Positions 60,151-64,000 of a stretch of DNA of 64,000 nucleotides are shown here, piece by piece. Within the stretch, counting starts at the first letter, position 1. Each line of letters starts with the position of its first letter. The position numbers and the translations under genes were made by a program. The notes beneath the pieces were generated by a model. That model did not search any database. It was not told the DNA's origin and saw only the letters and a program-made list of their open reading frames with translations. Origin of the DNA: Oscillospiraceae bacterium (GTDB lineage: Bacteria > Bacillota > Clostridia > Oscillospirales > Ruminococcaceae); NCBI GenBank assembly GCA_021201135.1, contig JAJQGT010000008.1, positions 141,564 through 205,563 on the forward strand. Direction: 5' to 3'.

Positions 60151-60683
60151 AAACCCCTCCACCATGCTACGCATGGTCCCCCTCCCCTTTCAGGGGAGGC
60201 TATATCGAGTTCTATGTAACTTTATCATAGAGGAGACGGATGTATTATGTCTCAGAATGACTATCGAAATGAGCTTTTTACCGGGTACAATTCGGGTTTG
60301 AAAGAAAAGGCACGAAAGCTCAGAAAGAAAATGACGCCGGAGGAAAGTCACCTTTGGTATGACTTTCTGAAAAGCTATCCTGTAAGAATTTATCGACAAC
60401 GTTCGATTGATTACTTCATTGCCGATTTCTATTGTTCAGAAGCAAAGCTGATTATTGAAATCGACGGCAATCAACACTATACGGAGGATGGGAAAACTCA
60501 GGATGATGTGAGAACCGAGATTCTCGAAAGATATGGGCTCGAAGTTATAAGGTTTACAAACGATGACATCAAATATCGTTTCAAAAACGTATGTGATGAA
60601 ATTGATAAAGTAATAAAAGAACGCAAATAGCCTCCCCTGAAAGGGGAGGGGGACCGCCGCCAAAGGCGGTGGTGGAGGGGTTT
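60151..60683 (+). mobile_element. Expanded repeat (copy 8) carrying a DUF559 nuclease gene
   Basis: Terminal AAACCCCTCCACC at 60151 and GGTGGAGGGGTTT at 60671-60683, with the usual CCCTTTCAGGGGAGG blocks. Both ends are of the CCACC type, while short copies have one CCACC and one CTCAGTC end. Left hairpin ATGCTACGCAT, right hairpin CCGCCAAAGGCGG. It encloses one gene. Short copies preserve GTTCTATG and AAATAG from its edges, so they look like internal deletions of it. A terminal GGAGGGG serves as remB ribosome site. Confidence 0.85.
60247..60630 (+). CDS. DUF559-family endonuclease (Vsr-like), inside a repeat
   Basis: A 127-residue protein: RKLRKKMTPEESHLWYDFLKS, VRIYRQRSIDYFIADFYCSEAKLIIEIDGNQHY and the end YGLEVIRFTNDDIKYRF. 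DUF559 is related to the Vsr and restriction PDDEXK fold: D-x(n)-E-x-D/K, seen as ADFYC, IIEIDG. GAGGAG precedes the ATG at 60247. In other genomes DUF559 often sits beside mobile or repeat sequences. Here it is fully within copy 8 of an AAACCCC repeat. It could cut the element's hairpins to move it, but that is inference. Confidence 0.9.
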   Translation: MSQNDYRNELFTGYNSGLKEKARKLRKKMTPEESHLWYDFLKSYPVRIYRQRSIDYFIADFYCSEAKLIIEIDGNQHYTEDGKTQDDVRTEILERYGLEVIRFTNDDIKYRFKNVCDEIDKVIKERK

Positions 60684-60685
60684 CC

Positions 60686-60943
60686 GTGTATTTACACCTA
60701 GGCAACAACGTTTCCGTCTACGAAAAGAACATCATTGCGATAATGGACATCGAGAACGCGTCGACGTCGAAGATTACGAAGGAATATCTTTCGGCGGTCG
60801 GGCGGTCGAAGCAGGTCATCTACTGCTCCTACGACATGCCAAAGAGCTTTATCGTAACTTTGGATGATGATCTGACGGAACGGGTATATATATCGTCACT
60901 GGCAAGCAGAACGCTGATAAAAAGATTAAATAATGCACATTGA
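60686..60943 (+). CDS. remB: Extracellular matrix regulator RemB
   Basis: An 85-residue DUF370 protein: MYLHLGNNVSVYEKNIIAIM, then YLSAVGRSKQVIYCSYDM and VYISSLASRTLIKRL. In B. subtilis remB (yaaB) lies in this same place, recF-remB-gyrB. The start is GTG at 60686, five bases after the GGAGGGG at the end of repeat copy 8, so the element provides the ribosome site. Confidence 0.93.
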   Translation: MYLHLGNNVSVYEKNIIAIMDIENASTSKITKEYLSAVGRSKQVIYCSYDMPKSFIVTLDDDLTERVYISSLASRTLIKRLNNAH

Positions 60944-60948
60944 TATAA

Positions 60949-62927
<1,979 letters not shown>

Positions 62928-62928
<1 letters not shown>

Positions 62929-63062
62929 AACCCCTCCGGCACTTCGTGCCACCTCCCCTTTCAGGGGAGGCTATGACTGCATCAATATAACTTTTGAGAG
63001 AAAACAAATAGGCTCCCCTGAAAGGGGAGCTGGATGCGCCGAAGGCGCAGACTGAGGGGTTT
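62928..63062. repeat. Palindromic intergenic repeat, copy 9
   Basis: CCGGCACTTCGTGCC-type left and CTCAGTC-type right with TGCGCCGAAGGCGCA; interior AACTTTTGAGAGAAAACAAATAG recalls the DUF559 gene end. Follows gyrB, sharing its stop's AA. Confidence 0.88.
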
Positions 63063-63078
63063 CCTGAAAGGAGCAAAT

Positions 63079-63687
63079 ATGTCCGACCAAATCGAAACAA
63101 CCGAAATCACCCCAACCGAGCCCGCCGAGTATGTCTCTTCCTGCGACACCATTGAGTATGGTTTTGACGAGGAGAGCTGGCTTGAGGGGTACGATATGTA
63201 TTACAAATTGTATAGACGGAGAAGAACGATTTGCTTTGTCGTGCTTTTCTTGGTGCTGGCGGCGCTGTTTGTTCAGCAGGTCGTATTGGATCCGACCTAT
63301 GGCGTCGGCTGGACCTGCCTTGCAATATGCCTTGCAATCGCGCTGGTCTATGCCCTTGCGCCGGCTTACGAAAAAAGAAACGTCAAGCGTGCCCTTCCTG
63401 CCATCGAAAACGACCAGTATGTGCTAAAAATCTATCCCGAAAAAATTACCGTCCGTACAATTTTGCCGGAAGATGACGCTCAGTATTTGGAACCGGACGA
63501 GTCCGGGAACCTCATGCCCTACCCCGAAATCCCCGAGACGGTCATCGACCTAACGGACAAGACCCTCAAGACCGCCGAAACAGACAAGATGTTCGCCGTC
63601 TATACGAAATATACGCAGAGTATTATTCCGAAGGCGGATTTGAGTGAGGAGGAGCTTGGTGTGTTGAGAGAGAAGTTTGCAAAATGA
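63079..63687 (+). CDS. YcxB-like membrane protein
   Basis: A 202-residue protein with two close helices (FVVLFLVLAALFVQQVV; WTCLAICLAIALVYALA) and a cytosolic end of about 110 residues, EDQYVLKIYPEKITVRT-like beta strand, then EIPETVIDLTDKTL and MFAVYTKY. The pattern is that of YcxB-like proteins, whose role is unknown. Start at 63079 with AAAGGAG. Longer frames are repeat sequence. It separates gyrB from whatever follows. Confidence 0.75.
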   Translation: MSDQIETTEITPTEPAEYVSSCDTIEYGFDEESWLEGYDMYYKLYRRRRTICFVVLFLVLAALFVQQVVLDPTYGVGWTCLAICLAIALVYALAPAYEKRNVKRALPAIENDQYVLKIYPEKITVRTILPEDDAQYLEPDESGNLMPYPEIPETVIDLTDKTLKTAETDKMFAVYTKYTQSIIPKADLSEEELGVLREKFAK

Positions 63688-63869
63688 TTTTAAGAGCAAA
63701 ATCTTTGTAGACGTACGATTTTCTCGACCTCGGGAAAATCAGTGTAAATAGTCGATTTGAATGCTTGTTAGCGGGATAATTAAAAAATAAAGTAAATTAA
63801 TCTAAAGCAATTTTTAGCGGTTCTGTTTTGGTGATTGTGAAAGCATGACATTTTGTCGTCTGCGGCGGC

Positions 63870-63980
63870 TGAAGCCGCCTTGCCGAGCGACCCCAGCGGG
63901 GTCGCACCCCACCACCCGGCGTTGCACGGTCCCCCCACCCCCCACGGGGGCGGCTATTACAGCCGGCGCCCAACAATAGG
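63870..63980. repeat. GC-rich hairpins, perhaps a second repeat family
   Basis: GGCGGCTGAAGCCGCC, GCGACCCCAGCGGGGTCGC and a segment CCACCACCCGGCG...GGTCCCCCCACCCCCCACGGGGGCGGCT that imitates the layout of the AAACCCC family but with other letters. Bases 63,690-63,870 hold nothing I can name. Confidence 0.4.
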
Positions 63981-64000
63981 AGATTTGAGCGATTATAAAA

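Noticed and set aside
63034..63078. 15-residue extension of the YcxB-like protein
   Set aside because: It is repeat copy 9 sequence; AAAGGAG precedes the ATG at 63079.

Overview
The window is the replication-origin region of a spore-forming, low-to-middle GC Firmicute. The gene set dnaA, dnaN, yaaA, recF, remB, gyrB on the plus strand and rpmH, rnpA, yidD, yidC, jag, mnmE, mnmG, rsmG, noc, soj, spo0J, serS on the minus strand is the classic oriC neighbourhood of Clostridia. A SpoVT-type regulator and a ferritin-like spore coat protein point to an endospore former. Protein style suggests the Oscillospirales/Ruminococcaceae, but this is inference. Genes left of dnaA run mostly on the minus strand and genes right of it on the plus strand, so almost everything is leading-strand.

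Bases 1-8,300 hold an accessory block: two Ser/Thr kinases (one cut by the window edge), a PP2C phosphatase, a secreted lectin-protease, a zinc-ribbon membrane protein, an ABC-2 exporter preceded by tiny hydrophobic ORFs, and a small membrane protein. Four promoters here share one architecture. The block ends at the 3' fragment of a ferredoxin-like DUF362 gene.

Bases 8,350-32,870 are one long minus-strand type VII secretion (T7SSb-like) island. Reading from its promoter at 32,850: a structured leader, two PP2C phosphatases, two zinc-ribbon/FHA proteins, a kinase fused to an extracellular solute-binding-like domain, a lipoprotein, a PASTA kinase with six 81-residue repeats, a DUF6382-like/FHA protein, a CpaE-like ATPase, YukD, EssC, then two effector modules (an LXG-like protein and a TslA-like lipase with small helical partners and a lipoprotein), plus a WXG100 protein. 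The island looks like a secretion machine wired to a complete phospho-signalling circuit of kinases, phosphatases and FHA readers.

Bases 33,000-46,700 are mixed: two acetyltransferases, spoVT, a coat gene with a hairpin over its start, three RelBE-type toxin-antitoxin pairs, birA, guaB, a GH10 xylanase without signal peptide, a VapD-like gene, serS and the parABS/noc genes.

Bases 46,600-64,000 are the origin cluster. Nine copies of a palindromic repeat of about 135-145 bp sit between its genes (from 37.6 to 63.1 kb). One copy is expanded and carries a DUF559 nuclease gene, and short copies keep remnants of that gene's 3' end, so the family looks like deletion derivatives of a nuclease-bearing mobile element. 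The likely oriC lies between dnaA and dnaN, with ten TTCAAC motifs and a DnaA-trio-like run in place of standard DnaA boxes.
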